Below are positions 35,273 to 43,360 of a stretch of 64,000 nt of DNA, piece after piece. Numbering within the stretch: position 1 is the first letter of the stretch; every line of letters starts with the position of its first letter. The notes beneath the pieces are model-generated. The model did not search any database. It was not told the DNA's origin and saw nothing but the letters and a program-made list of their open reading frames with translations. The stretch spans positions 36,243 through 100,242 of the forward strand of contig MKUE01000068.1 of assembly GCA_001897675.1 (NCBI GenBank), written 5' to 3'. Source of the stretch: Thiobacillus sp. 65-1059. GTDB taxonomy: Bacteria > Pseudomonadota > Gammaproteobacteria > Burkholderiales > Thiobacillaceae. Position numbers and translations under genes: made by a program.

Positions 35273-35707
35273 ATGATCGACGACGACGCCCTGCCAGCCG
35301 AGGTGGAGAGCGCCGGTGGCAAGACCGCGCCGGTCGCGGGCCACCGCAGTTGTCCGGTGCGCGACGTGCTCGACCGCCTGGGCGACAAGTGGTCCACGCT
35401 GATTCTGGTGACCCTGTCGAAAGGCCCGCAACGCTTCAACGCCCTGGCGCGCGCCGTGCCCGACATCTCCCGCCGCATGCTCACCGAGACGCTGCGCAGC
35501 CTGGAACGCGATGGCCTCGTCTGGCGCGAGGTCACGCCCTCCACACCGCCCGCCGTGCGCTACGGGCTCACCCCGCTCGGCGCATCCCTCATGCCGCCGC
35601 TTACGGCGCTAATCCGCTGGGCGGAAGACAACCAGCCCAGGATCGCTGCCGCCCGAGCGGCCTACGATGCACGGGCCGGCAAGAACGGGCCCGACAATCG
35701 AGGGTGA
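35273..35707 (+). CDS. HxlR-family transcriptional regulator
   Basis: This 144-residue winged-helix regulator has the HxlR pattern: [19 protein letters not shown], then [36 protein letters not shown] and [12 protein letters not shown]. The N-terminal Cys (HRSCPVRD) is the redox- or electrophile-sensing residue in many members (YodB, QorR). It is divergent from the GST-OYE-dioxygenase operon and probably controls it in answer to quinones or aldehydes. Confidence 0.9.
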   Translation: MIDDDALPAEVESAGGKTAPVAGHRSCPVRDVLDRLGDKWSTLILVTLSKGPQRFNALARAVPDISRRMLTETLRSLERDGLVWREVTPSTPPAVRYGLTPLGASLMPPLTALIRWAEDNQPRIAAARAAYDARAGKNGPDNRG

Positions 35708-35763
35708 ACGAGGCCAGCCCGTCATCGTTTTTGTCGGCCCCAAACTGATTCCAGGAAGCGCTG

Positions 35764-36954
35764 CTACTCCGGCAGTTCATTCAGTTCGTAGCTGGTGCTA
35801 CGCCCGCCGGCATTCGATTTCCGTAGTACGCCACGCATCAGCAGATCGTTGATGTCGCGCAGTGCCGTGTCCGGCGAGCATTTGGCGATGGCCGCCCACT
35901 TGCTGCTGGTGAGCTTGCCCTCGAAACCATCGAGCAATTTGTTCAACAACTTCACCTGCCGCTCGTTCAACGGGGTCGTCGCCCAGCGCTGCCAGAAGCG
36001 CGCTTTCGTCAGGACAGCGTCCAGCGTGTGCTGGGCCTGGTCAACCGCACGATGAAGCGTGTCGAGGAACCACGCAAGCCACTCGGTGACATCCATCGAC
36101 CGGTTGTCAGGCACATCCCTGTGCCTGCCCCCTTCGGGGCTGCCGCGAAAATTTGCTCCCGGCAAATTTTTCTGGGTCCGCTCCAGGATGTCGTAGTAGG
36201 CATTGCGTTCGCGCTGGATCTGCGCCGACAAACTGTAGAAGCGTTGCGGGCTGCCATCGGCACGCGCCAGCAGCAGATCGCCAATGGCCCGGGCGATACG
36301 GCCATTGCCGTCATCGAACGGGTGCAAGGTGACGAACCACAGATGGCCGAGGCCTGCCTTGAGCAGCGGCGGTTCGTTTGATGTGCCATTCAGCCAGTCG
36401 AGGAAACGGCTGGTTTCATCTTCGAGGCGATCAGCCGGCGGTGCTTCGAAATGCACACGCTGCCGGCCAATGGGGCCAGACACCACCTGCATCGGCCCGC
36501 TGGTATCGTCGCGCCAACCGCCGACCTTGATCCTGGAAAGGCCGGAGTAGCCGGTAGGAAACAGTGCGGCATGCCAGCCGAACAGACGCTCACGCGACAC
36601 CGGCACCTGACAGTTGGCGGTGGCGTCGAGCACCATCTCGACCACGCCTTCGACATGGCGATCGACCGGAGCGAGCGCGCCGATGTCCACGCCCAGCCTT
36701 CGGGCGATGGACGAGCGCACGGATTCGACGTTGAGCTGCTCGCCTTCGATCTCGCTGGTCTTGACCACGTCCTCGGTGAGCGCCGCGAGACTCGCTTGGT
36801 CACGCAAGGCCATGCCGACGTCAGTCAGACGCCCCATCAAAAGCCCCTGGGCACGACTGACTTCGACCATGGGGCCAGCCAACGCCGCCAGGTCGAAGCG
36901 CCAGTTCGGCCAGTCCGTGGCCTGCCAGATGTACTTGTAATCGCCGCTTTTCAT
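35764..36954 (-). CDS. Fic-domain protein, class II with inhibitory motif
   Basis: The protein has 396 residues. The Fic core motif HPFDDGNGRIAR (residues 211-222) is complete, so the protein should transfer AMP or another nucleotide monophosphate to a target protein. TSEIEG (66-71) fits the inhibitory (S/T)xxxE(G/N) motif on the N-terminal side, making it a self-regulated class II Fic. Residues 1-45 are the DUF4172-like N-terminus, and the C-terminus is a winged helix (WAAIAKCSPDTALRDINDLL). The target is unknown. Confidence 0.93.
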   Translation of the reverse strand: MKSGDYKYIWQATDWPNWRFDLAALAGPMVEVSRAQGLLMGRLTDVGMALRDQASLAALTEDVVKTSEIEGEQLNVESVRSSIARRLGVDIGALAPVDRHVEGVVEMVLDATANCQVPVSRERLFGWHAALFPTGYSGLSRIKVGGWRDDTSGPMQVVSGPIGRQRVHFEAPPADRLEDETSRFLDWLNGTSNEPPLLKAGLGHLWFVTLHPFDDGNGRIARAIGDLLLARADGSPQRFYSLSAQIQRERNAYYDILERTQKNLPGANFRGSPEGGRHRDVPDNRSMDVTEWLAWFLDTLHRAVDQAQHTLDAVLTKARFWQRWATTPLNERQVKLLNKLLDGFEGKLTSSKWAAIAKCSPDTALRDINDLLMRGVLRKSNAGGRSTSYELNELPE

Positions 36955-37093
36955 GCGGAGATTATGAGCCGCAATCTCCGCATGCGCAAGTCAATCGCCG
37001 CGCGTTTTGCGGTGAATGTGAGCATCATTCGCCGCATGGTGGGTCGCCGCGCCCAGGAATGGGTGTAAATAGGTGTGTTATTGGCTGTGGCAA

Positions 37094-37129
37094 CGGACGC
37101 GGGTTCAGTTCCCGTTTAGGGAATTGAAC
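37094..37129 (+). repeat. T-arm-like inverted repeat, possible att remnant
   Basis: CGGACGCGGGTTCAGTTCCC (starting 37094) closely resembles the 3' end of proteobacterial tmRNA (GGACGCGGGTTCAATTCCCG, from memory). It is not followed by an acceptor stem and CCA. Instead GTTCAGTTCCC (37103-37113) is mirrored by GGGAATTGAAC (37119-37129). The 3' end of ssrA is a common integration site, so this may be a relic. The call is tentative. Confidence 0.35.
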
Positions 37130-37297
37130 TGGCCACGGAAAGCAGACGAGGTTGAGTCCGTATTCCGACTACCAATCAGTCCGAAAAACCTGTTTGATCG
37201 TCCGCTGCCGACGGGCGTACCGGCAGGCTTTTCGCTCCGGTTCGCACTGGTTCGCAGCAACCCGCAGCGCTTCGATTCCGTACTTTCAATAGTCGTT

Positions 37298-37354
37298 TGG
37301 TGCGGGGTACCATCCCACCACCAGTATTCAAGCGGCTCCCAGCGATGGGGGCCG
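37298..37354 (+). terminator. Hairpin ending CCACCACCA plus terminator, copy B
   Basis: TGGTGCGGG (37298-37306) pairs with CCCACCACCA (37314-37323) around GTACCAT, with small bulges. Nine bases on, CGGCTCCCA (37333-37341) pairs with TGGGGGCCG (37346-37354) and is followed by TTTCTGCTTT. The order matches copy A at 32445-32515. The terminator is moderate. Confidence 0.5.
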
Positions 37355-37836
37355 TTTCTGCTTTGTGGCGCCATGGCTGAATCGTGACGACTCGATTCAG
37401 CCTCACTGTTTACCTCATATCGCTGGTCGAGCCGGCCGCCGGCAAGATCCCCCAGCTTTCCGGCAGATCCCTGACGACATCCCGAAACTGATCGAGGGTG
37501 GTTTTTCCGTATTCTTTTTGTAATTGCATCGTGTCGCCGGCCAAACACGGTCAGCCGCTGACTGCCATGCGCGCTCCAAGGACGTCCCCCAGCGCAGTCA
37601 GAGACGACCCGCGCGCCCCTTCCTGCTTGCGAAATGCCCCCGCCAGTGAACGCCTGGGGCTAAGCGCCCCCCAGGCGCCGGATCGGCCGGCATGTCGCTG
37701 TCACGGCTGCCCTGCCCTTCTGGGGGCAGGCTCCACAGGCCCGATCAAAACCGTATCCATTCATCACCCAGGCGGTGTGGCCGCCATCAAAGTCGAAGGT
37801 GTCGACGCAACGACGTTATCCGCCGCCCGGCGCTGG

Positions 37837-38202
37837 CTACAATTCGAGCGGCTTCGAGGCGGCGCCCGCCAGTCCGGCGAGCCGGTTTTTCCGGCGGCAA
37901 GCGTCCGCCACCAGCACATCCAGCGGTTCGCGATTCTCGCGGGCCGTTTTTGCCTTGGCTTCCCAGTAGACGCGCTTCTCCTCGTTCTTTTCGCGCTCCG
38001 CGTTCGCCTGCGCGATCAGCTCCAGCTCCTCGATCTTGAGCAGATCGGCCACCCGCGACGCGATGTAATCGTCCATGACCCTGCGGCGCTTCCGGTACAT
38101 GGTGATATTGGAAGGCTCCAGATCCAGCATTTTTGCCAACTGGTAATCGGAAGTTAAACCGATCAATTTCTTTACAGCATCAAGATATTCCAAGGTTCCC
38201 AT
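37837..38202 (-). CDS. Small HTH protein, phage-repressor-like
   Basis: This 121-residue protein starts MGTLEYLDAVKKLIGLTSDY at ATG 38202 after AAGGAA. A Cro/CI-like helix-turn-helix (YQLAKMLDLEPSNITMYRKR) is followed by a basic, charged C-terminal helix (AQANAEREKNEEKRVYWEAK). It resembles DUF3693-type phage-related regulators, from memory. It stands alone between two non-coding stretches and may be a relic of an element that inserted here, or a local regulator. Confidence 0.7.
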   Translation of the reverse strand: MGTLEYLDAVKKLIGLTSDYQLAKMLDLEPSNITMYRKRRRVMDDYIASRVADLLKIEELELIAQANAEREKNEEKRVYWEAKAKTARENREPLDVLVADACRRKNRLAGLAGAASKPLEL

Positions 38203-38419
38203 TTTTTTCCTTTTTGTGTGCCGCCTGTTCGCGGTTTTCCCTCTGCATGCACCCCCAGGAACGGGGGTGCACGCTCGACGAACCGGGCGATGCCGCCGCC
38301 CGTCGTGTGCCCGCTTGTCACCCGATATGGGTCATCTGGTCATGGCAGGCCCCGTTCTGCCTATCCTTTTGGTAGGCATTGCTCATTGATGGGAAGGCCC
38401 GCCCTATCCAGAATCGCAC

Positions 38420-38866
38420 TTACCAGCTGGCCGGGCCGATGCCCGCCAGCGACAGGCCATACTGCCCGGGCTGGAGAAGCAGGGACGCGGCGGAAGACGT
38501 CTCGTAGCGTGCGTCGCCGTATGGATGGTTCGTTTTCTCCGCCGTCTGAGGTTGAGCCTTCCCGCGCTGCACGGCCTGCCGCTCGCCCGGGGTCGCAAGC
38601 GGCTCGCTGCGCGGGCCGGCGTGATGTTCTTGCGGGCGCGCCGGCCGCACGTCCGTTTCGCCGGCCTCGGCCAAAAACGCCGGATTGATGGGCTTCGGCA
38701 GGGACAGCAGCTGGCTGAAGAAAAACAGCGCCAGGCCGACGGCAAGCAGCAGATAAAGCAGCGACATCAAGCCGAAGACGTAGCCGAGGGTGGTTCTCAT
38801 TGAAAGCAGGACGGAACCCAGTGAAACCATGAAGTAGGCCAGCATCAAAACAAGCAAGTAGTTCAT
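38420..38866 (-). CDS. Two-helix membrane protein, paralogue of 39044 gene
   Basis: This 148-residue protein has two membrane helices (MNYLLVLMLAYFMVSLGSVL and GLMSLLYLLLAVGLALFFFS) joined by a short turn with RTT, then LLSLPKPINPAF and a polar tail. The first 65 residues closely match the next gene (39044-39589: same SLRTT and QLLS-P-PI positions). The C-terminal part is unrelated and of low complexity. It appears to be the last gene of the long operon. Function unknown. Confidence 0.65.
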   Translation of the reverse strand: MNYLLVLMLAYFMVSLGSVLLSMRTTLGYVFGLMSLLYLLLAVGLALFFFSQLLSLPKPINPAFLAEAGETDVRPARPQEHHAGPRSEPLATPGERQAVQRGKAQPQTAEKTNHPYGDARYETSSAASLLLQPGQYGLSLAGIGPASW

Positions 38867-39043
38867 TTTCGGGTAGTAAAGTCGTAACGGCCGGCCGCGG
38901 CCGGATTAATCGGTCTGTCTTCGCCGCGCCGCCATGACGCAACGCGCGCCTGCCCTGCCGAAGCTGGCTGCGGCGGGTCCGGCGCTTCGCCCGCCACGGC
39001 GAACGGCCAGGCCAAGGCTTCGTTCAGCGCGCGTGCATGGCGA

Positions 39044-39589
39044 TCACCTGGCCGGGGCGAGGGGCGGCGGGCGGTATTGCATGGCTTGACCGGCCCCCTC
39101 CATCTCCCCCGACTTGAGCGGCGGCCGCGGCGGCGGCGTGGCGTAGAACACCTTGTCCCTGTCGTCGCCCTTGATCCCCTGGCGCTGGCTGCGCTTGAAC
39201 GGATGCTTCATCAGCACCAGTCCATCCTGCTGTGCCGCCTCGCGTTGCGCGATTTCCAGGTCGCCTGCGGCCTGCCCGTCCCATGGCATGACGTAGTAGG
39301 CGGGCGACTCGCGGTCCGGCAGCTGCAGCCACAGATAGATCGCCTCGTCGTCCTTCGGGCGCACCGCCAGCACCACCGCCTCCTCGGCCTGGGAAAAGTA
39401 TTCCTGGTCGATCGGCCTGGGCTGCGACAGCAACTGGTTGAAGAGGTACAGCGCCAGGCCCACCGAGACCGCCAGATAAAGCAGCGCGGTCAGCCGGAAA
39501 ACGTGGCTGCGGGTGGTCCGCAGCGAAAACAGGGCGTAGCCCAGGGAAACGATGAGATAGGCGACCAGCAGGGCGAGCAGGATGTTCAT
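39044..39589 (-). CDS. Two-helix membrane protein of ExbB/D-like module
   Basis: The protein has 181 residues from ATG 39589, overlapping the ExbD-like stop by 4 bases. Two N-terminal membrane helices (MNILLALLVAYLIVSLGYAL, LYLAVSVGLALYLFNQLLSQ) are followed by a soluble domain (AVRPKDDEAIYLWLQLPDRE, SPAYYVMPWDGQAAGDLEIA) and a Pro-rich end. The soluble part may be periplasmic or cytoplasmic. It is a paralogue of the gene at 38420. No known family is recognised. Confidence 0.65.
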   Translation of the reverse strand: MNILLALLVAYLIVSLGYALFSLRTTRSHVFRLTALLYLAVSVGLALYLFNQLLSQPRPIDQEYFSQAEEAVVLAVRPKDDEAIYLWLQLPDRESPAYYVMPWDGQAAGDLEIAQREAAQQDGLVLMKHPFKRSQRQGIKGDDRDKVFYATPPPRPPLKSGEMEGAGQAMQYRPPPLAPAR

Positions 39590-40239
39590 TTGTAGGCATC
39601 GAAGTTGTAGCCGCCGGGCGCGTCGGTGCGCAGGGCCTTCGGCGCAGCGTTGACGCTGGAAGCAAGCAGCTCGCCTTTGTCGTCCAGCTTGAAGCGGAAC
39701 ACGGTCTGCTCCTCGCCGGGCTTGCGCAGGACCACGTCGGACACCAGTATCTGCCGGCTTACGCGCGAGCTGCCGCTCGGCTTGATGGTGGACACCAGAA
39801 CCTTGACCTTGAGCGGCCAGACGTTGGCGCGGTTGAAATACATGTGCAGGTTGACGGTGTATTCGCCCGCCGGGATGTCGCGCGAGAAGGCGTTCTCGTA
39901 GTTCAGGTTGGACGCGTCGTTGCGGAAGCCGATGTCGTCCCGCAGCAGGTTGAAGACCTGGCCGCCGAGGTTGGAATAGCCGACGGCAACGTCCCCCGGC
40001 GCCTGCACCCAGAGGTCGACGTCGGCGTCGACGCGATCGTCCCAGCGCGCTTCCACGATCACGTTGCCGGGCGCCGACACCTCCTTGCTCTCTTCCTGCT
40101 TTTGCTTGGGCGGGTTGATGTGGGGCAGCATGATGACGACCAGCGACACGAACCCGAGCAGCGCGAGGGTGATGACGTCGCGGAAGACGACGTCGGAATC
40201 GTCCTCGGCTTCGGCATCGAACGAAAAATGCTTGCTCAT
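39586..40239 (-). CDS. ExbD-like anchor fused to periplasmic beta domain
   Basis: This 217-residue protein has one membrane helix (VITLALLGFVSLVVIMLPHI, about 24-43) after an acidic cytoplasmic start, as in ExbD/TolR/MotB-like anchors. The periplasmic part (about 65-217) is beta-rich and not the usual ExbD fold: DADVDLWVQAPGDVAVGYSN, YENAFSRDIPAGEYTVNLHM, YFNRANVWPLKVKVLVSTIK. This resembles DUF2135/YfaP-type domains. It lies just after the ExbB-like channel gene (9-base gap), so the pair may be a proton-driven motor for an unknown task. Confidence 0.7.
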   Translation of the reverse strand: MSKHFSFDAEAEDDSDVVFRDVITLALLGFVSLVVIMLPHINPPKQKQEESKEVSAPGNVIVEARWDDRVDADVDLWVQAPGDVAVGYSNLGGQVFNLLRDDIGFRNDASNLNYENAFSRDIPAGEYTVNLHMYFNRANVWPLKVKVLVSTIKPSGSSRVSRQILVSDVVLRKPGEEQTVFRFKLDDKGELLASSVNAAPKALRTDAPGGYNFDAYK

Positions 40240-40248
40240 CGCGAACGG

Positions 40249-40848
40249 CTATTGCGGATCCGCCGATTCCAGGATGGCGGCAATCAGGTTGACCACCCCG
40301 GTACGCAGCATGTTGTAGTTGGCGTTCAGCCACAGGTTGGTGATGGCGCCCACCAGGGTGGTGTAGAGCGCGACGCCCATGCCGTTGGTGAGCGCGCCCA
40401 CCAGCTTGCCGACCTGAGCGGCATCGCCCACTGCATTGGGCGGAATGTTGGTCAGCACCATGATGAAGCCGATCACCGTGCCGAGCAGGCCCAGCATGAC
40501 CAGGCTGGACGAGATGTACTTGACGAAGGAGATGCGCGCAAACAGCTTGATCTCGAACGCTTCCTTCACGCTTTCACGGTCGGCCTGCCTGCTCTTGTCG
40601 GCAAACTCCTTGAGCTTGCCCTTGTCGCCGCGCTTGACCCAGTTGAGTTCGCGGCTCGTCTTCCAGACGCGAAACCCGCACAGCACCATGCCGTACAGGA
40701 ACAGGCCGGCGATCACGTACACGATGTAGGAGCTGTCCGCCAGGAAAACGGGCACGACCATGCCGTTCATGTGGAACACCCACAGAATGGCGAAACCCAC
40801 CACGTTCAAGGCCAGCCAGCGATAGAAAAGCAGGTAGTCCCATTTCAT
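40249..40848 (-). CDS. MotA/TolQ/ExbB-type proton channel protein
   Basis: This 199-residue protein has an N-terminal pair of membrane helices (LNVVGFAILWVFHMNGMVVP, VIAGLFLYGMVLCGFRVW), a cytoplasmic loop, then the conserved third and fourth helices with SSLVMLGLLGTVIGFIMVL and NGMGVALYTTLVGAITNLW. These are the ExbB-family signature. It is distinct from the ExbB at 47117. It is paired with the ExbD-like gene downstream. It sits inside the sulfur/copper operon, so a link to periplasmic enzyme maturation is possible. Confidence 0.85.
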   Translation of the reverse strand: MKWDYLLFYRWLALNVVGFAILWVFHMNGMVVPVFLADSSYIVYVIAGLFLYGMVLCGFRVWKTSRELNWVKRGDKGKLKEFADKSRQADRESVKEAFEIKLFARISFVKYISSSLVMLGLLGTVIGFIMVLTNIPPNAVGDAAQVGKLVGALTNGMGVALYTTLVGAITNLWLNANYNMLRTGVVNLIAAILESADPQ

Positions 40849-40980
40849 TCTTGTGATTCCTCAGACAACGGCATCGGCCTGCCCGGCGCGGCGCCGGAAC
40901 CGAGTGCAAGCCAATGCCATCGGGGCTCCGGGATGCATCCTGCGCCATCCGCTTTTGGCCGTTGGCGCAGGAGCCCCGTT

Positions 40981-41304
40981 TCAATGATCGACGGTGAGCG
41001 GGTAGCCGAGCTGGGCCATGCCGAGAAACGCCTGTTCGCTGGCCACCGCGGCATGCTTGATCACGGCCGCGCTGTCCTGTTTCTTGGCGGCATCCTGGGC
41101 CTGGGCGAGAGCGCCGGCCGCCGTCGTCCACAGCGCGCTCTTGCTCTTCGCCAGGTCGGCGACGAACACCGCATTCGCCAGCGCCTGCGCCGCATCGGCC
41201 GTCAACGCCGCGCCAGCCGCGTTTTCAGCCGCATGCGCGCCCGTGACGCCAAGCAGCATGCTGCCTGCGGCCAACATGCGGACCGCACCCCGAAATACCT
41301 TCAT
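40981..41304 (-). CDS. Small periplasmic helical protein, SoxK/SAXB-like
   Basis: This 107-residue protein from ATG 41304 has a signal peptide (MKVFRGAVRMLAAGSMLLGV, cut near AHA-AE). The mature part is helical and Ala-rich (ADAAQALANAVFVADLAKSK, AALAQAQDAAKKQDSA-like heptads). It follows soxX and soxA in the order where some sulfur oxidisers carry soxK, a small SoxXA-binding protein that stimulates the complex. No Cys is present. The role is inferred from place and size. Confidence 0.5.
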   Translation of the reverse strand: MKVFRGAVRMLAAGSMLLGVTGAHAAENAAGAALTADAAQALANAVFVADLAKSKSALWTTAAGALAQAQDAAKKQDSAAVIKHAAVASEQAFLGMAQLGYPLTVDH

Positions 41305-41351
41305 CCCTGTTCTCCTTGAATAAGTGGACAGCGCCTGTCGCGCGCTGCGGA

Positions 41352-42185
41352 TCATTTCCTGAATACCGAAGCCTGCAGCGGCAGACCGTTGCTCAGGTAG
41401 CTGTGGTAGTACTCGAGGTTGTTGTATTCCTCGCCGCCGATCTCAAGCGGTGCCAGGCGCACCATCTGGTTGCACGCGGCATAGCGGCGCTGCAGGGTGA
41501 ACAGCGTGTAGTCGCCGCCGCGGAATGCCGGCCAGTGGGTGGCCTGGCCGGGCGCCATCGAGAGATATTCGGTGCGCAGGACGTTGCCGACGTTGCTGAT
41601 ATGGCAGCCCGCGCAGGAGAAGTTCAGCTGGCCGCGGCGCTGGTGGAAGAAGCGCTTGCCCGCTTCATAGGCTGCCAGCGCGCCCTCGCCTTCCACCTTG
41701 ACGTTCATCTTCATGCCGTCGGACAGGGTGCGGGCATAGGCGGTCAGCAGGCCCATGGTGTTCATGTCGCTGTGCTTGTAGGCCGTCTCGCCGTTGGCCG
41801 TGCGGCACTGGTTGAGCGCCATTTCGAAGGTCACCACTTTCTTGGCGGCGGCATCGTACATCGGGTAGTTGCCGACCACGTTCTTGCCGCCGCGCGGGAA
41901 GCAGTCGGCGTAGCGCTTGCCGTTCTGGAACGGGGTTTCCCACAGCTTGGCGCCTTTCTCGATTTCGGCGTCGTAAGGCGGGAAGGCCATGACGGCGTCG
42001 TACTGGGCCTTGGCGTCGGGGCTGAATGCCAGCGCGCCGTGCACGTAATCCTCGAACTTGATTTCGGGGTACTTTTTCTGCACCGCCTTCACCACGTTCA
42101 GGCGGTCGTCTTCCGGTGCAGCCTGCGCATTCGCGGCTACCGCGAGCCATCCCAGGCAGGACATGATCCAGATCAGTTGCTTCAT
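41352..42185 (-). CDS. soxA: Sulfur oxidation c-type cytochrome SoxA
   Basis: This 277-residue periplasmic protein has signal peptide MKQLIWIMSCLGWLAVAANA. One heme motif is present, SCAGCHISNVGN (near residue 192). The N-terminal heme site of diheme SoxA is replaced by RYADCFPRGGKN with a second Cys in NQCRTANGE, the pattern of monoheme SoxA. RYAACNQMVR holds the active-site Cys, which carries a persulfide and ligates heme. With SoxX it links thiosulfate or another sulfur compound to the carrier SoxYZ, but no soxYZ or soxB is present here, so it may serve as an electron acceptor. Confidence 0.92.
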   Translation of the reverse strand: MKQLIWIMSCLGWLAVAANAQAAPEDDRLNVVKAVQKKYPEIKFEDYVHGALAFSPDAKAQYDAVMAFPPYDAEIEKGAKLWETPFQNGKRYADCFPRGGKNVVGNYPMYDAAAKKVVTFEMALNQCRTANGETAYKHSDMNTMGLLTAYARTLSDGMKMNVKVEGEGALAAYEAGKRFFHQRRGQLNFSCAGCHISNVGNVLRTEYLSMAPGQATHWPAFRGGDYTLFTLQRRYAACNQMVRLAPLEIGGEEYNNLEYYHSYLSNGLPLQASVFRK

Positions 42186-42222
42186 TTTTCTCTCCTACGG
42201 TGTCGATAATGAATACGCGCCA

Positions 42223-42591
42223 TTACAGCCCGTAGATGTAATCCACTACTTTGTTGATCTCGTCGTCGCTCAGGATCTTGTGCTTGCCGAAAGGCGGCAT
42301 GAGCGTGTCGGCGTTGGCTTTCGATGCATCCCAGACCTGGGCGTAGAGCTTCGCGCGCTCCGGGAAGCGTTCCTTCATGCTGATCAGCGGCGGCGCGATG
42401 TTGGTGCTGGTGACGGCTTTCGATTCGCCAGGCATGGCATGGCAGGCCAGGCAGTTGCCCTTGCGGTTGTCGAAAGCCAGTTCCTGCCCGGTGGGCGCCT
42501 TGGGTTCGTCCGCGCGTACCGCCTGCGCAAATCCGGCCATCAGGATCAGGCATGCGCCGGCGGCGCGGATGCTCGTGGAAAATTGATACAT
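42223..42591 (-). CDS. soxX: Sulfur oxidation c-type cytochrome SoxX
   Basis: This 122-residue protein is read from ATG 42591. Signal peptide (RAAGACLILMAGFAQAVRAD), heme motif GNCLACHAMPGESK (near residue 48), and a C-terminal LMPPFGKHKILSDDEINKVV that supplies the axial Met, as in SoxX. It is 37 bases upstream of soxA. Together they form the SoxXA cytochrome. Length is normal for short SoxX proteins. Confidence 0.9.
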   Translation of the reverse strand: MYQFSTSIRAAGACLILMAGFAQAVRADEPKAPTGQELAFDNRKGNCLACHAMPGESKAVTSTNIAPPLISMKERFPERAKLYAQVWDASKANADTLMPPFGKHKILSDDEINKVVDYIYGL

Positions 42592-42629
42592 GTGTCCTCC
42601 TTGGTTTATCCAGGCGTTGCCGCCCGGGC

Positions 42630-43286
42630 TTACTGAAAAACGCACGGCCCCGGCTTCAGGTCCGGGCAGGTCGTGCTGGCATCGGTCTGCATCCCCGACA
42701 CCTCTGCCTCGCTGAAATCGGCCGCATGCAGGTTGGCGCCCAGAAAATTCGTGTCCGCCATGTCGGCGAACAGGAAACGGGCCTCGTACAAATCCGCGTC
42801 CTTGAAATTTGCGCCGTGCAGATCGGCGCCTTCCAGGTCGGCGCGCTCCATCAGGGCGCCGCTGAAATCGACCCCGGCCAGCTTGGCCTGGGTGAAGCTG
42901 GTGCGGTTGGCGTTCACCCCGGCAAGCTTGCTGCCGCGCAGATCGGCGCCGTTCATGACCGTACCGCCGATCACCGCCCCGCTGAGGTCGACGTCGACCA
43001 GGCGGGCCTTGAACAGATTGGCGCCGATCAGGAAAGCGCCGCGCAGATCGGCGCGCGACAAGTCCGCCTCGCGCAGATCGGCGCCGAGCAGGTTTTGCCC
43101 CGCCAGATTGACGCCGGCCAGATCGCATCCGACGCAGCTGTTGGTGGCGACCAGGCGCTCGCGGTTTTCCGTCTGCGCCGCGCCCGGCTGGGCATGAACC
43201 GCGCCTGCCGCAAGCGCGGCCAGCACGCCCAACGCTGCGCGGACCAGGGCCGCGCGGGGCAACGGAAGGAAATCGGCTCGACTCAT
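42630..43286 (-). CDS. Exported pentapeptide-repeat protein
   Basis: This 218-residue protein has signal peptide (LVRAALGVLAALAAGAVHAQ), then NSCVGCDLAGVNLAGQNLLG and about 25 A(D/N)LxX repeats (DLREADLSRADLRGAFLIGA, NLFKARLVDVDLSGAVIGGT) forming a right-handed beta helix, and a C-terminal CPDLKPGPCVFQ with two Cys. Exported members of this family occur beside sox genes. Cys pairs at both ends may bind metal or close disulfides. Its job is not known. Confidence 0.85.
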   Translation of the reverse strand: MSRADFLPLPRAALVRAALGVLAALAAGAVHAQPGAAQTENRERLVATNSCVGCDLAGVNLAGQNLLGADLREADLSRADLRGAFLIGANLFKARLVDVDLSGAVIGGTVMNGADLRGSKLAGVNANRTSFTQAKLAGVDFSGALMERADLEGADLHGANFKDADLYEARFLFADMADTNFLGANLHAADFSEAEVSGMQTDASTTCPDLKPGPCVFQ

Positions 43287-43360
43287 CGGATGCGCTCCTC
43301 GGTTATCCAGTCTTCAATCGCCGCCCGTGCCGCGGCCGGCACCGGGCATCCCGCGTCCGC

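Larger units (their letters stand above)
36955..37836. other. 882-bp region without a supported gene
   Basis: Between the Fic gene and the HTH gene no open frame has a protein-like sequence. It holds an inverted repeat at 37094-37129 that includes a tRNA/tmRNA T-arm-like string, and a hairpin plus terminator at 37298-37354 that repeats the plan seen at 32445-32515. It looks like an old insertion junction. Nothing else is recognised. Confidence 0.5.

Noticed and set aside
37105..37548. Minus-strand frame of 147 codons in the gap near 37.3 kb
   Set aside because: No domain or protein-like composition, and it crosses the terminator and hairpin elements.
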